Positions 1 through 8,435 of a DNA stretch of 64,000 nucleotides are shown here, piece by piece. The position numbers were made by a program, and so were the translations under genes. The stretch's first letter is position 1, and each line of letters opens with the position of its first letter. The stretch is from Actinomycetes bacterium (GTDB lineage: Bacteria; Actinomycetota; Actinomycetes; Actinomycetales; Microbacteriaceae): positions 1 to 64,000 of the forward strand of contig JAEZHW010000057.1 in the NCBI GenBank assembly GCA_023436775.1, read 5' to 3'. The notes under the pieces are model-generated. The model saw only the letters and a program-made list of their open reading frames with translations, made no database searches and had not been told where the DNA came from.

Positions 1-115
1 CCCCCCCCACCTCTGCTGGGATGTCCTGCGCCAGTGAGAACTGCGGCATTGCCGCACTGGCGATGACCGTCCGCACCACGGCCTTCCTCATCCGACTCAA
101 CGGCACAGTAGTCAT
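1..115 (-). CDS. 2-oxoacid dehydrogenase E2 catalytic (acyltransferase) domain protein, partial
   Basis: Only the first 38 codons are inside the window; the gene runs off the left edge. The ATG (115-113) lies three bases after the TAA of the lipoyl protein gene. The visible residues (MTTVPLSRMRKAVVRTVIAS, then a PQF-SLAQDI stretch) match the beginning of the chloramphenicol-acetyltransferase-like catalytic domain of dihydrolipoamide acyltransferases, which normally starts with a PLSxxRKxIA motif. The family transfers the acyl group from the lipoyl arm to CoA. There is no lipoyl or E3-binding domain in front of it, so the E2 appears to be split into two polypeptides. A catalytic His-x3-Asp motif would lie outside the window. 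Confidence 0.8.
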   Translation of the reverse strand, partial: MTTVPLSRMRKAVVRTVIASAAMPQFSLAQDIPAEVGG

Positions 116-118
116 GCG

Positions 119-346
119 TTATCCCAGTCGAGCAATCACGGAGCCGACCTCAGCGGTCTCACCTTCGGCAACGAGCAGCTCGAGCACGACACCGTTACCG
201 GGGGCCTCAACCTCGGCCTCGACCTTCTCGGTCTCGACCTCGCAGATGGGCTGGCCCTCGGTCACGGTGTCACCGACCTTGACCAACCAGGACGAGATCA
301 CGCCCTCCTGCATCGTCATACCCCACTTGGGCAGCAGTACTTCCAT
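119..346 (-). CDS. stand-alone lipoyl-domain protein of a 2-oxoacid dehydrogenase complex
   Basis: A 75-residue protein that is nothing but one biotinyl/lipoyl attachment domain. The lipoylated lysine is expected at Lys41 in the ETEKVEAE turn. The start ATG at 346 was chosen because it begins the conserved first strand (MEVLLPKWGMTMQEG) and has a GAGG Shine-Dalgarno seven bases upstream; the longer reading upstream overlaps E1-beta and is not protein-like. In most complexes this domain is the N-terminus of E2. Here it is a separate gene between E1-beta and a catalytic-domain-only E2, so it would act as a diffusible swinging arm. Confidence 0.9.
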   Translation of the reverse strand: MEVLLPKWGMTMQEGVISSWLVKVGDTVTEGQPICEVETEKVEAEVEAPGNGVVLELLVAEGETAEVGSVIARLG

Positions 347-366
347 GGTGTTCCTCGTTTCCTGAC

Positions 367-1359
367 TTACTTGTCCTGCAGCGTGCGAATGATGGCCGCA
401 CGGATGTCCTCGTCGGAGACCAGCGAGCGCTGCTCGAGCACCGGCGAGAACGGAATCGGGACGTCTTCCCAACCCACGCGCTGCGGGGCAGACTTCAGCA
501 GGTCAAAGCCGGTCTCGACGACGCGGGCCACGATCTCGCTCGCCGCCGAAGCGGTGAGGCGAGCCGAGTCCACCGCCACCAGACGTCCGGTCTTCGCCAC
601 CGAGGTCAGGATGGTGTCCATGTCCAGCGGAGCGAGGCTACGCGGGTCAACCACCTCAACCGAAATGCCCTCGGCCTCAAGCTTCTTGGCAACGCGGAGA
701 GCCCGCGGAACCGTTGCACCAATGGCGACCACGGTCACGTCCGTACCCTGACGCTTTACGTCGGCGACGCCGATCGGCACCGTGTAGGCCTCGGCCGGAA
801 CGACACCCTTGGTGCCGCCAAGGACGAAGTCCTGCATGTAAACCACCGGGTTGGGGTCCTGGATTGCTGAGAGCATGAGGCCCTTGGCGTCATACGGAGT
901 CGAGGGCATGACGATCTTGAGGCCTGCCACGTTCATCAGCATCGGGTGCGGGTTCTCCGAGTGCTGGGCTGCACCCGAACCGCTCGGCCCCGTTGCGGTG
1001 AAGTACACAATGGGCAGGCTGATCTGACCACCCGACATGTAGGGCAGTTTGGCGGCCTGGTTGGCCAACTGGTCCATAGCCACATAGAAGAAGGAGCCGA
1101 CCATCAGGTCCACCACCGGACGCATACCGGCAGCGGCGGCACCAACACAGGCGCCGATGAAGGTTGCCTCCGAGATGGGGGTGTTCACCACGCGCTGCTC
1201 ACCAAACTGCTCGACCAGGCCACGGGTTGCACCGATGACCGAGCGCTGGACGTCCTCGCCGAGGACAACGACCGACTCATCCTCGGTCATCGCGGCCGCG
1301 AGGCCCTCCTGCATCGCCTGGATGAAGTAGATAGACCGTTCTTCCGTTGCGGCGCTCAT
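367..1359 (-). CDS. thiamine-dependent 2-oxoacid dehydrogenase E1 beta subunit
   Basis: 330-residue transketolase-type beta subunit (PF02779 then PF02780 by resemblance) of the pyruvate/branched-chain/acetoin dehydrogenase class. An early GEDV motif, the central P-x-ExxF region and a C-terminal DPRSLAPLD segment are visible. It pairs with E1-alpha to decarboxylate a 2-oxo acid (or cleave acetoin) and reductively acylate the lipoyl arm. The ATG at 1359 overlaps the TGA of E1-alpha by four bases (ATGA), so the pair is translationally coupled. The substrate cannot be told from sequence; the small separate lipoyl protein and neighbours do not look like a housekeeping pyruvate dehydrogenase locus. 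Confidence 0.92.
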   Translation of the reverse strand: MSAATEERSIYFIQAMQEGLAAAMTEDESVVVLGEDVQRSVIGATRGLVEQFGEQRVVNTPISEATFIGACVGAAAAGMRPVVDLMVGSFFYVAMDQLANQAAKLPYMSGGQISLPIVYFTATGPSGSGAAQHSENPHPMLMNVAGLKIVMPSTPYDAKGLMLSAIQDPNPVVYMQDFVLGGTKGVVPAEAYTVPIGVADVKRQGTDVTVVAIGATVPRALRVAKKLEAEGISVEVVDPRSLAPLDMDTILTSVAKTGRLVAVDSARLTASAASEIVARVVETGFDLLKSAPQRVGWEDVPIPFSPVLEQRSLVSDEDIRAAIIRTLQDK

Positions 1360-2354
1360 GCGCGGCTCTCCTCTGCTACTGCTGCGAACACGTGTTCCAG
1401 GGCCTCTTCCGGGTCCGGGAAGGGGCTCTGCTCGGCGAACTCGACGGATGCCTCGACGGCGGCGATTTCTTCCTCGTCGATCGCCTTCCACTGCTCTTCG
1501 GTCAGGACGCCGGCAGCGATGAGACGCTCGGCGTAGCGCTGAATCGGCTCGATGGAGCGCCAGTAGGCCTGCTCCTCACTCGGGCGGTAGTCACCGGCGA
1601 ATGCCTCTTCACCCTCGTTGTGGCCGTGCCAGCGGTAGGTGCGCGCCTCGATCACCGTCGGGCCCTCGCCAGCGCGTGCGCGGGCAACGGCCTCGGAAAC
1701 TGTGTTGTAGACCTCTTCGACGTCGTTACCGTCGATCTGGTAGCCCGGGATACCCATCGGCGTGCCACGCTCAGCGATCTTTCCGGCGGTGAGCTGCTCA
1801 GTGGGGGTCCACTCGGTGTAGCCGTTGTTCTCGCAGACGAAGATCACCGGGAGCTTCCAAATGGCGGCGAGGTTCATCGACTCGAAGAACACACCCTGGT
1901 TCGAGGCACCATCACCGAAGAAGACCACCGTGACGTTGTCGCGACCGAAGTGCTTGTCGGCCCAGGCGGAACCGGTGCCGATCGGGATACCACCACCGAC
2001 GATGCCGTTGGTGCCCATGATGCCCAGCTCGAAGCTGACGGTGTGCATCGAGCCGCCCTTACCGCGGCAGTAGCCGTCGACGCGACCGAAGAGCTCGGCC
2101 ATCATCTTGTCCACGCTGCCGCCTTTGGCGAGCACGTGACCGTGACCGCGGTGGGTCGAGGTGATGCGGTCGGAATCACGCAGCGCGGCACAGGCGCCGG
2201 TGGCGATCGCTTCTTCACCGACGTAGAGGTGCACAAAGCCCGGCAGCTTGCCGCGCTTGAAGAGCACACCCAGCTTCTCTTCAAAACGTCGAATACGGAT
2301 CATCATGCGGAGCAGGTCGTGCTGCGCAGATGCATCCAGTGCGGTGTCAGTCAT
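1356..2354 (-). CDS. thiamine-dependent 2-oxoacid dehydrogenase E1 alpha subunit
   Basis: 332 residues, usual length for the alpha subunit of heterotetrameric E1. The thiamine diphosphate motif runs from GDGASNQG to ENNGY, and CRGKGGSMH is the typical active-site segment. The HNEGEE segment late in the protein recalls acetoin dehydrogenase-type alpha subunits (AcoA), so acetoin or a 2-oxo acid are both possible substrates. An AAGGAG ribosome site precedes the ATG. The gene starts only 57 bases after the amino-acid ABC ATPase, on the same strand, so transporter and dehydrogenase may share a transcript. Confidence 0.92.
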   Translation of the reverse strand: MTDTALDASAQHDLLRMMIRIRRFEEKLGVLFKRGKLPGFVHLYVGEEAIATGACAALRDSDRITSTHRGHGHVLAKGGSVDKMMAELFGRVDGYCRGKGGSMHTVSFELGIMGTNGIVGGGIPIGTGSAWADKHFGRDNVTVVFFGDGASNQGVFFESMNLAAIWKLPVIFVCENNGYTEWTPTEQLTAGKIAERGTPMGIPGYQIDGNDVEEVYNTVSEAVARARAGEGPTVIEARTYRWHGHNEGEEAFAGDYRPSEEQAYWRSIEPIQRYAERLIAAGVLTEEQWKAIDEEEIAAVEASVEFAEQSPFPDPEEALEHVFAAVAEESRA

Positions 2355-2411
2355 TGGGGGGTGACTCCTTGGTTGGTTTCTGTGGGGTCGTTCTGGAGGG
2401 AGCGGTGGCGG

Positions 2412-3188
2412 TTAGCCTTCGCCCCACAGCACGAGGTTCAGGAAGCGCTGGAGGCGCTCAGTTCGGGGCTTGGTCAGCAACTGCTTCGGATCTCCCTGCT
2501 CGACGATCACGCCACCGTCGATGAAGACGACCCGGTCAGCCACGAGGCGGGCGAAGCCCATCTCGTGCGTGACGACGACCATGGTGCGGTCGGCGGCTGC
2601 CAGTCGGCGCATGGTGTCCAGCACCTCAGCACGCAGCTCGGGGTCGAGCGCACTCGTGGGCTCATCGAAGAGCATCACGTCCGGGCCGAGGGCGAGACTG
2701 CGCGCGATTGCGACGCGCTGCTGCTGGCCGCCGGAGAGGTTGGACGGCTTGCTCTCGGCGTGGTCGGCAAGGCCGACCTCGGCAAGCTTCTCCAACGCAG
2801 TCCGCTTGGCTTCTTCCTTACTGCGCCCCAGCGCCGAGAGCTGCCCCTCCATCACGTTCTGCAGCACGGTCATGTGCGGGAAGAGGTTGAAGTGCTGGAA
2901 GACCATGCCGATGCCGCGACGGATCTCGGCCAGTTCTTTAGGAGTACAGTTCAAGTCGCGCCCGTGCACCGAGACCATGCCAGAGGTGGGCACCTCGAGG
3001 TGGTTCAGACAACGCAGCAGTGTGGACTTGCCGCTGCCAGAGGGACCGATGATGCAGACCACTTCACCGGCTTGAATGTCCAGGTCGATGCCCTTGAGCA
3101 CTTCGCGCTGGCCATAGCTCTTGCGGAGGTTCTGGACGCGGATGACCGGTTCGGTCGATTCCACCATGGTGACGGCGTCAGCGTGCAA
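2412..3188 (-). CDS. polar amino acid ABC transporter ATP-binding protein
   Basis: 258-residue ATPase of the GlnQ/HisP class. Walker A GPSGSGKST, signature LSGGQQQR, Walker B LMLFDEPTSALD-type motif and the H-loop (VVTHE) are all present. It would energise the adjacent permease for uptake of an amino acid or small peptide-like substrate. The start is taken as TTG at 3188 because a strong GGAGG lies seven bases upstream of it; this overlaps the end of the permease gene by 11 bases. The ATG at 3167 is a possible alternative but has no ribosome site. Confidence 0.93.
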   Translation of the reverse strand: MHADAVTMVESTEPVIRVQNLRKSYGQREVLKGIDLDIQAGEVVCIIGPSGSGKSTLLRCLNHLEVPTSGMVSVHGRDLNCTPKELAEIRRGIGMVFQHFNLFPHMTVLQNVMEGQLSALGRSKEEAKRTALEKLAEVGLADHAESKPSNLSGGQQQRVAIARSLALGPDVMLFDEPTSALDPELRAEVLDTMRRLAAADRTMVVVTHEMGFARLVADRVVFIDGGVIVEQGDPKQLLTKPRTERLQRFLNLVLWGEG

Positions 3189-3864
3189 TGTTCATCCTCC
3201 GGTTCAGACGCTCGGCGTAGGCGGCCAGCGGCAGGTTGATGATCAGGTACATCAGCGACACGAACAGCAGCACTTCGATTTGCCGGAACGTGGATGCACC
3301 AACGTTTTGGGCGGTGTTGAATAGCTCGGCCACACCAATCACCGACACGAGGCTGGTGTCCTTGGTCAGGCTGATCAGCATGCTGCCGATCGGCGGCAGC
3401 ATCCGACGCAGCGCCTGGGGGTAGATGATGCGGCGCAGGGTGCGCATCCGTGAGATACCCATCGAGGCGGCCGCTTCCCACTGGCCCTTGTCCACCGACT
3501 GCACACCGGCCCGGAAGATCTCGGCGAAGAATGCGCCGTAGTTCAGACTCAGTGCGATCACGCCACTGGTGAAGGCCGGCAGGTGGATGCCGAACAGCAT
3601 CGGCAACAAGAAGAAAATTGCGACGATCTGAAACAGGATCGGCGTGAGTCGGAAGAAGTCGACATAGATCCTGGCTGGCCAGCGCAGCCACGTATGACGC
3701 GAGGCGAGCAGCTGGCCAGCAACCAGACCGACAGCGATCGAAATGACGGCCGACCACAGCAGGATCTGGATGGTGAGCAAGGCCGCCCGTAGGAAGATCG
3801 GCATCGCCTCCCCAACCCAGTCAAAGTTGAAGTCGTACCGAGCCATCGGTCCGTTCAGGATCAT
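3178..3864 (-). CDS. polar amino acid ABC transporter permease (HisM/GlnP type)
   Basis: 228-residue membrane protein with about five hydrophobic segments. The EAA loop (EAAASMGISRMRTLRRIIYPQA) that docks on the ATPase is clear, followed by the LTKDTSL segment typical of the HisMQ family. Only one permease gene is present, so the transporter is presumably a homodimer. It lies between the binding lipoprotein and the ATPase with 21 bases and an 11-base overlap respectively, giving an operon order of binding protein, permease, ATPase. Confidence 0.93.
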   Translation of the reverse strand: MILNGPMARYDFNFDWVGEAMPIFLRAALLTIQILLWSAVISIAVGLVAGQLLASRHTWLRWPARIYVDFFRLTPILFQIVAIFFLLPMLFGIHLPAFTSGVIALSLNYGAFFAEIFRAGVQSVDKGQWEAAASMGISRMRTLRRIIYPQALRRMLPPIGSMLISLTKDTSLVSVIGVAELFNTAQNVGASTFRQIEVLLFVSLMYLIINLPLAAYAERLNRRMNIAR

Positions 3865-3885
3865 CTGTCTGTTCTTCCGTTCCGC

Positions 3886-4812
3886 TTACTTCTGTGCGTC
3901 GTCGAGCCAGTACTGGATGCGGTCGGTCATACGACCGGACTCGCGAGCCTCACCGACCCAGGTGTTGACGCAGGACTTCCAGGCTTCGTCACCCTTCGGG
4001 AGGCCGTAGGCAACCTCGAACGGGTCGATCACGTCGGCGTCGGCCGGGTTCTCGGTGGTGACGCGGCCATTCAGACCGATCGCGGCAAGTTGCGGGTTGG
4101 TGTACTGCTTCTTCAGCACTGCCATCGGCGCAGCCTCCACCATCGAGACGTCAGCCTGGTTCGATGCGAGGAATTCGTACAGCAGCAGCTGGCCACGCAG
4201 CGGAGCGTCGCTCATGCTCGCCTTCGGGATGTACTTTTCGGCGATTTCCTTCTGCGCGTTACCGGTGCCATAGACGAAGCGGACGCCGTCCTGGTTCAGG
4301 TCGTCGATGGTCTGGTACGGGCTGTCTTCCAGCACGTAGAACAGCTGACCCGACAGGTAGTAGTAGTCGCTGAAGTCGACGACCTTGCGTCGCTCTTCCG
4401 TGTTGAACAGCTGGGCTCCGAGGATGTCGGCCTTGCCAGAGGTGATCGCGGCAGTCATCACGCCGTAGTCGTAGTCCTGGATGGCAACCTTGACGCCGAG
4501 CAGCGCTGCGAGCTCGCGGGCGCTGTCTGCCTCAACGCCGGCCCACTCGCCATCGGCCTGCTTGAAGCCGAAGGGCGGGGAAACGCCGATGCCCCACTGC
4601 AGCGTGCCACGCTGGCGGATCGCGTCGAGGGTGGGCGAGGACACGGTGCAGGCGTCAAGGACTTCCTGCGCAAACCCGGTGGTGAGGGGGGCACCCGGTC
4701 GGTTTTCCTGCGGCGGCGCGGGCTCGGCTGGACCAGCCTCAATCGCGCAGCCAGACACAAGGAGCAAGGCTGCGGCCGCGGCCACAAGCCCTGTGCTGCG
4801 GTGAATCTTCAT
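3886..4812 (-). CDS. amino acid ABC transporter substrate-binding lipoprotein
   Basis: 308-residue extracytoplasmic solute-binding protein family 3. The signal peptide ends in a lipobox (LLLVSGC, lipidated cysteine near residue 21). The body contains family signatures such as RGTLQWGIGVSPPFGFKQ near the N-terminus and the two-lobe pattern of type 3 binding proteins. The ATG at 4812 has GGAGG seven bases upstream, which decides the start over upstream in-frame codons. First gene of a leftward operon and divergent from the GGT homologue, which suggests the imported molecule is the substrate of the divergent enzymes. Ligand unknown. Confidence 0.92.
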   Translation of the reverse strand: MKIHRSTGLVAAAAALLLVSGCAIEAGPAEPAPPQENRPGAPLTTGFAQEVLDACTVSSPTLDAIRQRGTLQWGIGVSPPFGFKQADGEWAGVEADSARELAALLGVKVAIQDYDYGVMTAAITSGKADILGAQLFNTEERRKVVDFSDYYYLSGQLFYVLEDSPYQTIDDLNQDGVRFVYGTGNAQKEIAEKYIPKASMSDAPLRGQLLLYEFLASNQADVSMVEAAPMAVLKKQYTNPQLAAIGLNGRVTTENPADADVIDPFEVAYGLPKGDEAWKSCVNTWVGEARESGRMTDRIQYWLDDAQK

Positions 4813-4919
4813 GGATCCTCCTGCTTGGTGTGAGTCCCGGAACACTTCGTCGGTCCGAGTGTTATCTTTTATAATCTATACAGACCCCTATTACCAGCAT
4901 GTTTCACCGGAGGCACACA
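4813..4919. promoter_or_regulatory. divergent promoter/operator region with TATAAT and a 16-bp AT-rich motif (4870-4885)
   Basis: The AT-rich block TATAATCTATACAGAC at 4870-4885 stands out from the GC-rich surroundings. Its TATAAT is a plausible -10 for the rightward GGT gene (start at 4920). The same block matches 13 of 16 bases of TATATTCAATACAGAT at 48033-48048, in front of the KstD-like gene, hence it may be a regulator site. Both genes are close to FCD-type GntR regulators (7698 and 36942). Confidence 0.5.
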
Positions 4920-6365
4920 TTGGAAACGTCTTCGGCTCGTGAAGCCAAGTCCGGCGGTGCAGTCGCTGCTGCACACCCCCGCGCGACCGAAGTCGGCCTC
5001 GATATCCTGCGTGCTGGCGGCAACGCCGTCGATGCTGCAGTTGCGGCACAAGCCATGATCTGTGTCCTCATGCCGCAGGCGGCCGGCCTCGGTGGAGACG
5101 TCCTCGCCCTCGTGCACGAGGCCGGTACCACCACCGCCATCAACGGCGTCGGCCTCAGCCCCGCCGCGTTTGCACCCCCGTACACCACTGATGGTGGCAA
5201 CTCCGTCACTGTGCCAGGTCTCGTCGACGGCTGGATGACGCTGCACGAGCGTTGGGGCACCCTGCCACTGGCCACGCTCCTGACACCGGCGATCGCTGCG
5301 GCCCAAGAGAGCCGCGTCGATGTACCGCTGATGAAGGCGCTGAACGAGCAGCGTGAACGGCTGCTGCGCTATGGTGGCGAGGCCTGGGCACTGCTGGGAC
5401 TGCACACAGACGACATCTGGCATCAGCCGGAACTTGCCGCGCTATTGCAGGCGATCGCCAGCGACGGTGCCCATGCCTTCTATCACGACGGCGCCGAGGC
5501 CATCGTCCGCGCGGTGCGGAGCCACGGCGGAACGCTGGATGTGGCCGACCTGCATCAGCACCAGACACTGGTCAATACGCCGCGCTCGGTGGCTTGGGGA
5601 GCGCGCACGCTGCAGGTGCAACCGTCCCCCACCCAGGGTGTACTGCTGGCGATGGCAGCCCAGTGGCTGGATCGGCAATCAGCACTGAGCGACCTGGACC
5701 ACCTCGCCGTTGAGGCCACAGCTGCAGCATTCGGCTACCGAGACAGCGTGAACGCCCGCACAGACCTGCTCAAGGTGGACTTGGACGTGTCGACCGAGCG
5801 CGCCTCGAACCGCGGCGGTCCGCGTGCATATCTGCACACCGCTGGCGTGGCGACCGTGGATGCGGACGGGCTGACCGTCTCCTCGCTGATCAGCGTCTTC
5901 GACGACTTCGGCTCCGCGGTCTATGTGCCCGAGCTCGGCATCGTGCTTGGTAATCGGGCTGCTGGCTTCACCAACGGCGACAATGCCCCTGCCCCGAGCA
6001 GCTATCCAGTACACACGCTTGCGCCCGCAATGCTGATCGATGCCGATGGCACCGCTCACGCCATCGCCACCCCTGGGGCTGACGGGCAGGTGCAGACGCT
6101 GCTGCAAGTGCTGATCAGCGAGCGCTTCCGCGACTTGACGCTGGCTGAGGCGATTGCCCGACCGCGCTGGCGCAGCCAATCGGGCTCCCTCCTGGTCGAG
6201 GACGACCACCCCGCAACCGGAACGCTGGCGGCACTCGGCCACCGCATCGAAGTCAAAGAACGCGGCGACAACCTCTTTGGCGCGGTCGTCGCCGCAGGCA
6301 TCCGAGCAGGTTCGCCTTATGCCCACGCCGATTGGCGTCGGCGCCAAGCAGATGGAGTCGCATGA
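4920..6365 (+). CDS. gamma-glutamyltransferase family protein, cytoplasmic form
   Basis: 481 residues, shorter than classical secreted GGT (about 570) and with no signal peptide. The start is TTG at 4920: a GGAGG sits six bases in front, whereas the ATG at 4899 has no ribosome site. N-terminal AAAHPRATEVGLDILRAGGN and NAVDAAVAA are family signatures. The autoprocessing threonine is probably Thr307 in HTAGVATVD, but the usual Thr-Thr-His context is altered, and the arginine that normally binds the glutamyl carboxylate (RExAP region) is not seen in INGVGLSPAAF. The family is an N-terminal nucleophile hydrolase cleaving gamma-glutamyl bonds; substrate here may differ. Confidence 0.85.
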   Translation: METSSAREAKSGGAVAAAHPRATEVGLDILRAGGNAVDAAVAAQAMICVLMPQAAGLGGDVLALVHEAGTTTAINGVGLSPAAFAPPYTTDGGNSVTVPGLVDGWMTLHERWGTLPLATLLTPAIAAAQESRVDVPLMKALNEQRERLLRYGGEAWALLGLHTDDIWHQPELAALLQAIASDGAHAFYHDGAEAIVRAVRSHGGTLDVADLHQHQTLVNTPRSVAWGARTLQVQPSPTQGVLLAMAAQWLDRQSALSDLDHLAVEATAAAFGYRDSVNARTDLLKVDLDVSTERASNRGGPRAYLHTAGVATVDADGLTVSSLISVFDDFGSAVYVPELGIVLGNRAAGFTNGDNAPAPSSYPVHTLAPAMLIDADGTAHAIATPGADGQVQTLLQVLISERFRDLTLAEAIARPRWRSQSGSLLVEDDHPATGTLAALGHRIEVKERGDNLFGAVVAAGIRAGSPYAHADWRRRQADGVA

Positions 6366-7564
6366 GCATCACCGAAACGATCCGCGCCGAAGTCGAGGCT
6401 GCCCGCGAGGACCTCGTCGCCCTCAGCAGCGAGCTCGTCGCTGCCCACAGCGTGAACCCCGAGGGTGATACCCGCGCCGTGGCCGAGATTGTTACGCGCA
6501 CGCTGCGCGAGCACGGCCTCGAGCCAACCACCATCACGGTGAACGACATCATGCCGAACGTGATTGCGGTCATCGACTCCGGTCGTCCCGGCCCCCACCT
6601 ACTGTTGAACGTGCATCAGGACACGATGCCGGCCGGGGACGAGTCAGCCTGGAGCGTTGATCCGTGGCAACTCACGCGCAAGGACGGCCGCCTGTACGGC
6701 CTGGGCATGGGCAACATGAAGGGCGCGGTCGCTGCAATGACCTTCGCGGCGGGTGCCCTGCACCGACACCGCGACCAATGGGTCGGCAAGGTCACGTTCA
6801 CCGCGGTCAGCGACGAAGTCGTCTTCGGGCCCAATGGGGCAGCCCACCTCGTCGAGCAACCGGCATTCCGAGGAGACGCCATGCTCTGCGGTGAGGGCCC
6901 TGGTTTCCGTCGCATCGGCATCGGCGAGAAGGGCGTCCTCTGGCTCGCGATCGAGGCCACTGGCGAGGCCGGCCACTCCTCCGCGGTCACCCTCGGTCGC
7001 TCAGCGTCGGCCCGTATCGCGGCGGCCACCCTCGCCATCGACGCGCTCAACGGTCTGCGCCCAACCCCGCCTGCTGCACTGGCCGCACTCTTCGACACCG
7101 AACAGGACTCTGGCTTCTCCCTCTCGGCGAATGTTGGCACCGTGCAGGCTGGCAGCTTCGTCGGTCAGGTAGCCACCACGGCCCGTGCCGAGGTCGACCT
7201 GCGCATCCCGCCAGGACTGACCTGTGACGAGGTGGAGGCAATGGTGGCTGATGCCGTCGCTGACATCGAGACCGTCACCGTAAGCCGCATCAAGGGATGG
7301 GACCCGAACTGGACTGGCATCGACGCACCGATTGTGGCCTCATTCTTGGCCAGTAACGCGGAGCTCGGCTACAGTCACACCGCCCCGGCCGTGCGCTTGC
7401 CTGCGAGCGACGCCAGCCGCTGGCGCACTCGCGGCATCCCGGCGCTCTGCTATGGCCCGCAGCCAACGCTGTCGGCCGGGATCGATGACTACGCCGAGGA
7501 AGACGAGGTGCTGCGATGCGCCGCCCTGTACACGCTCACCGCACTGAAGTTCCTGGCACCGTAA
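6362..7564 (+). CDS. M20 peptidase family protein with degenerate metal site
   Basis: 400 residues, the normal length for ArgE/DapE/carboxypeptidase G2 relatives. The ATG overlaps the GGT stop (ATGA), so the two are coupled. The first ligand motif is HQD (usual HxD) and a dimerisation-type GEAGHSS segment is present. However, the bridging aspartate of the usual DMKG motif is Asn (GNMKGA), the DEE pair reads DEV (SDEVVFGPNGA), and the C-terminal ligand histidine (usual AHTPDEY) is replaced (AGIDDYAEED). Members of the family hydrolyse amide bonds with two zinc ions; this one may be inactive, mononuclear or changed in chemistry. Confidence 0.85.
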   Translation: MSITETIRAEVEAAREDLVALSSELVAAHSVNPEGDTRAVAEIVTRTLREHGLEPTTITVNDIMPNVIAVIDSGRPGPHLLLNVHQDTMPAGDESAWSVDPWQLTRKDGRLYGLGMGNMKGAVAAMTFAAGALHRHRDQWVGKVTFTAVSDEVVFGPNGAAHLVEQPAFRGDAMLCGEGPGFRRIGIGEKGVLWLAIEATGEAGHSSAVTLGRSASARIAAATLAIDALNGLRPTPPAALAALFDTEQDSGFSLSANVGTVQAGSFVGQVATTARAEVDLRIPPGLTCDEVEAMVADAVADIETVTVSRIKGWDPNWTGIDAPIVASFLASNAELGYSHTAPAVRLPASDASRWRTRGIPALCYGPQPTLSAGIDDYAEEDEVLRCAALYTLTALKFLAP

Positions 7565-7697
7565 TGCGGGGAGTTGTCACGTTTTCGCCGATTCGAGGGT
7601 TTTTCGCATGCCTCGCCCCGGGTGCGAGCACGGGCACCCCTAGAATCGCTGATGACATAGGGCTAATACATCACGGTGTTGTGGCAGGGGGTGCCTG

Positions 7698-8426
7698 ATG
7701 CAAGATTCCATCACCGCCTCCGCGGAGGCGATCGCGCAGTTGCCGGAACTCCAGGGCGTGGGGAACCGCACGCTTCCAGAACAGGTGCATGACGCCTTGG
7801 AAGAAGCGATCATCACCGGTGTGCTCCTGCCCGCCACTCGACTGCAGGCAGACGACATTGCCGAACGCTACGGGATGAGCCGGATTCCAGTACGCGAGGC
7901 GCTGCGCTCACTCCACGAGGCCGGCTGGGTGGAGATCCGTCCACGCTACGGCGTCTACGTTCGGGAGCGCTCGCTCAGCGAGCTGCGCCAGCTCTTCGAG
8001 GCACGCTCGGCCATCGAGGGCCAGATTGCCCGACTCGCTGCCGAGCGCCGTACCGAAACCGACATCGCCATCATGCGTGATCTGCTGGTGCAGCGGAAGC
8101 AAGCGATGCAGGCCGGCCAGATTGATGAGTTGACTAGGACAAGCCTTGCGCTGCGAGCGACGCTGCGCAGCGCGGCGCAGAATGATCTGCTGAGCACGAT
8201 TGCGGCGAACCTGCAGAAGCGCGCGCGGTTCTACTTTGAGGCGATTGCTGGCCAATATGGGACGGCGTGGCTGCGGATGGACTCGCAGCTCGTCGACCTC
8301 GTCGTCGCTGGCGATCCAGATGGGGCCGAGCGACTGGCGCGCGAGCACATCCTTGAGACCGGCGCAGAGGCTGCCCAGCTGTTCATCGCCGCCGAAGACG
8401 CCGAAGCGGCCGCGGTCAACGCCTAG
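7698..8426 (+). CDS. GntR family transcriptional regulator (FCD type)
   Basis: 242 residues. A winged helix-turn-helix occupies roughly residues 25-95 (ADDIAERYGMSRIPVREALRSL is the GntR recognition helix region) and an all-helical FCD effector domain follows. FCD regulators bind organic or amino acids and commonly repress an adjacent catabolic operon. It lies 133 bases after the M20 gene and probably controls the divergent ABC/GGT promoters. ATG chosen by the HTH spacing; a GGGGG-containing leader lies ahead of it. It converges on a tiny membrane protein gene. Confidence 0.9.
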   Translation: MQDSITASAEAIAQLPELQGVGNRTLPEQVHDALEEAIITGVLLPATRLQADDIAERYGMSRIPVREALRSLHEAGWVEIRPRYGVYVRERSLSELRQLFEARSAIEGQIARLAAERRTETDIAIMRDLLVQRKQAMQAGQIDELTRTSLALRATLRSAAQNDLLSTIAANLQKRARFYFEAIAGQYGTAWLRMDSQLVDLVVAGDPDGAERLAREHILETGAEAAQLFIAAEDAEAAAVNA

Positions 8427-8435
8427 CCCCCTGCC

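Noticed and set aside
1347..3239. A 630-codon plus-strand frame opposite E1-alpha and the ABC ATPase
   Set aside because: Same mirror effect; the minus-strand genes carry intact catalytic motifs.
4899..4919. ATG at 4899 as the GGT start
   Set aside because: No ribosome site; TTG at 4920 has GGAGG six bases upstream and begins at the conserved N-terminus.
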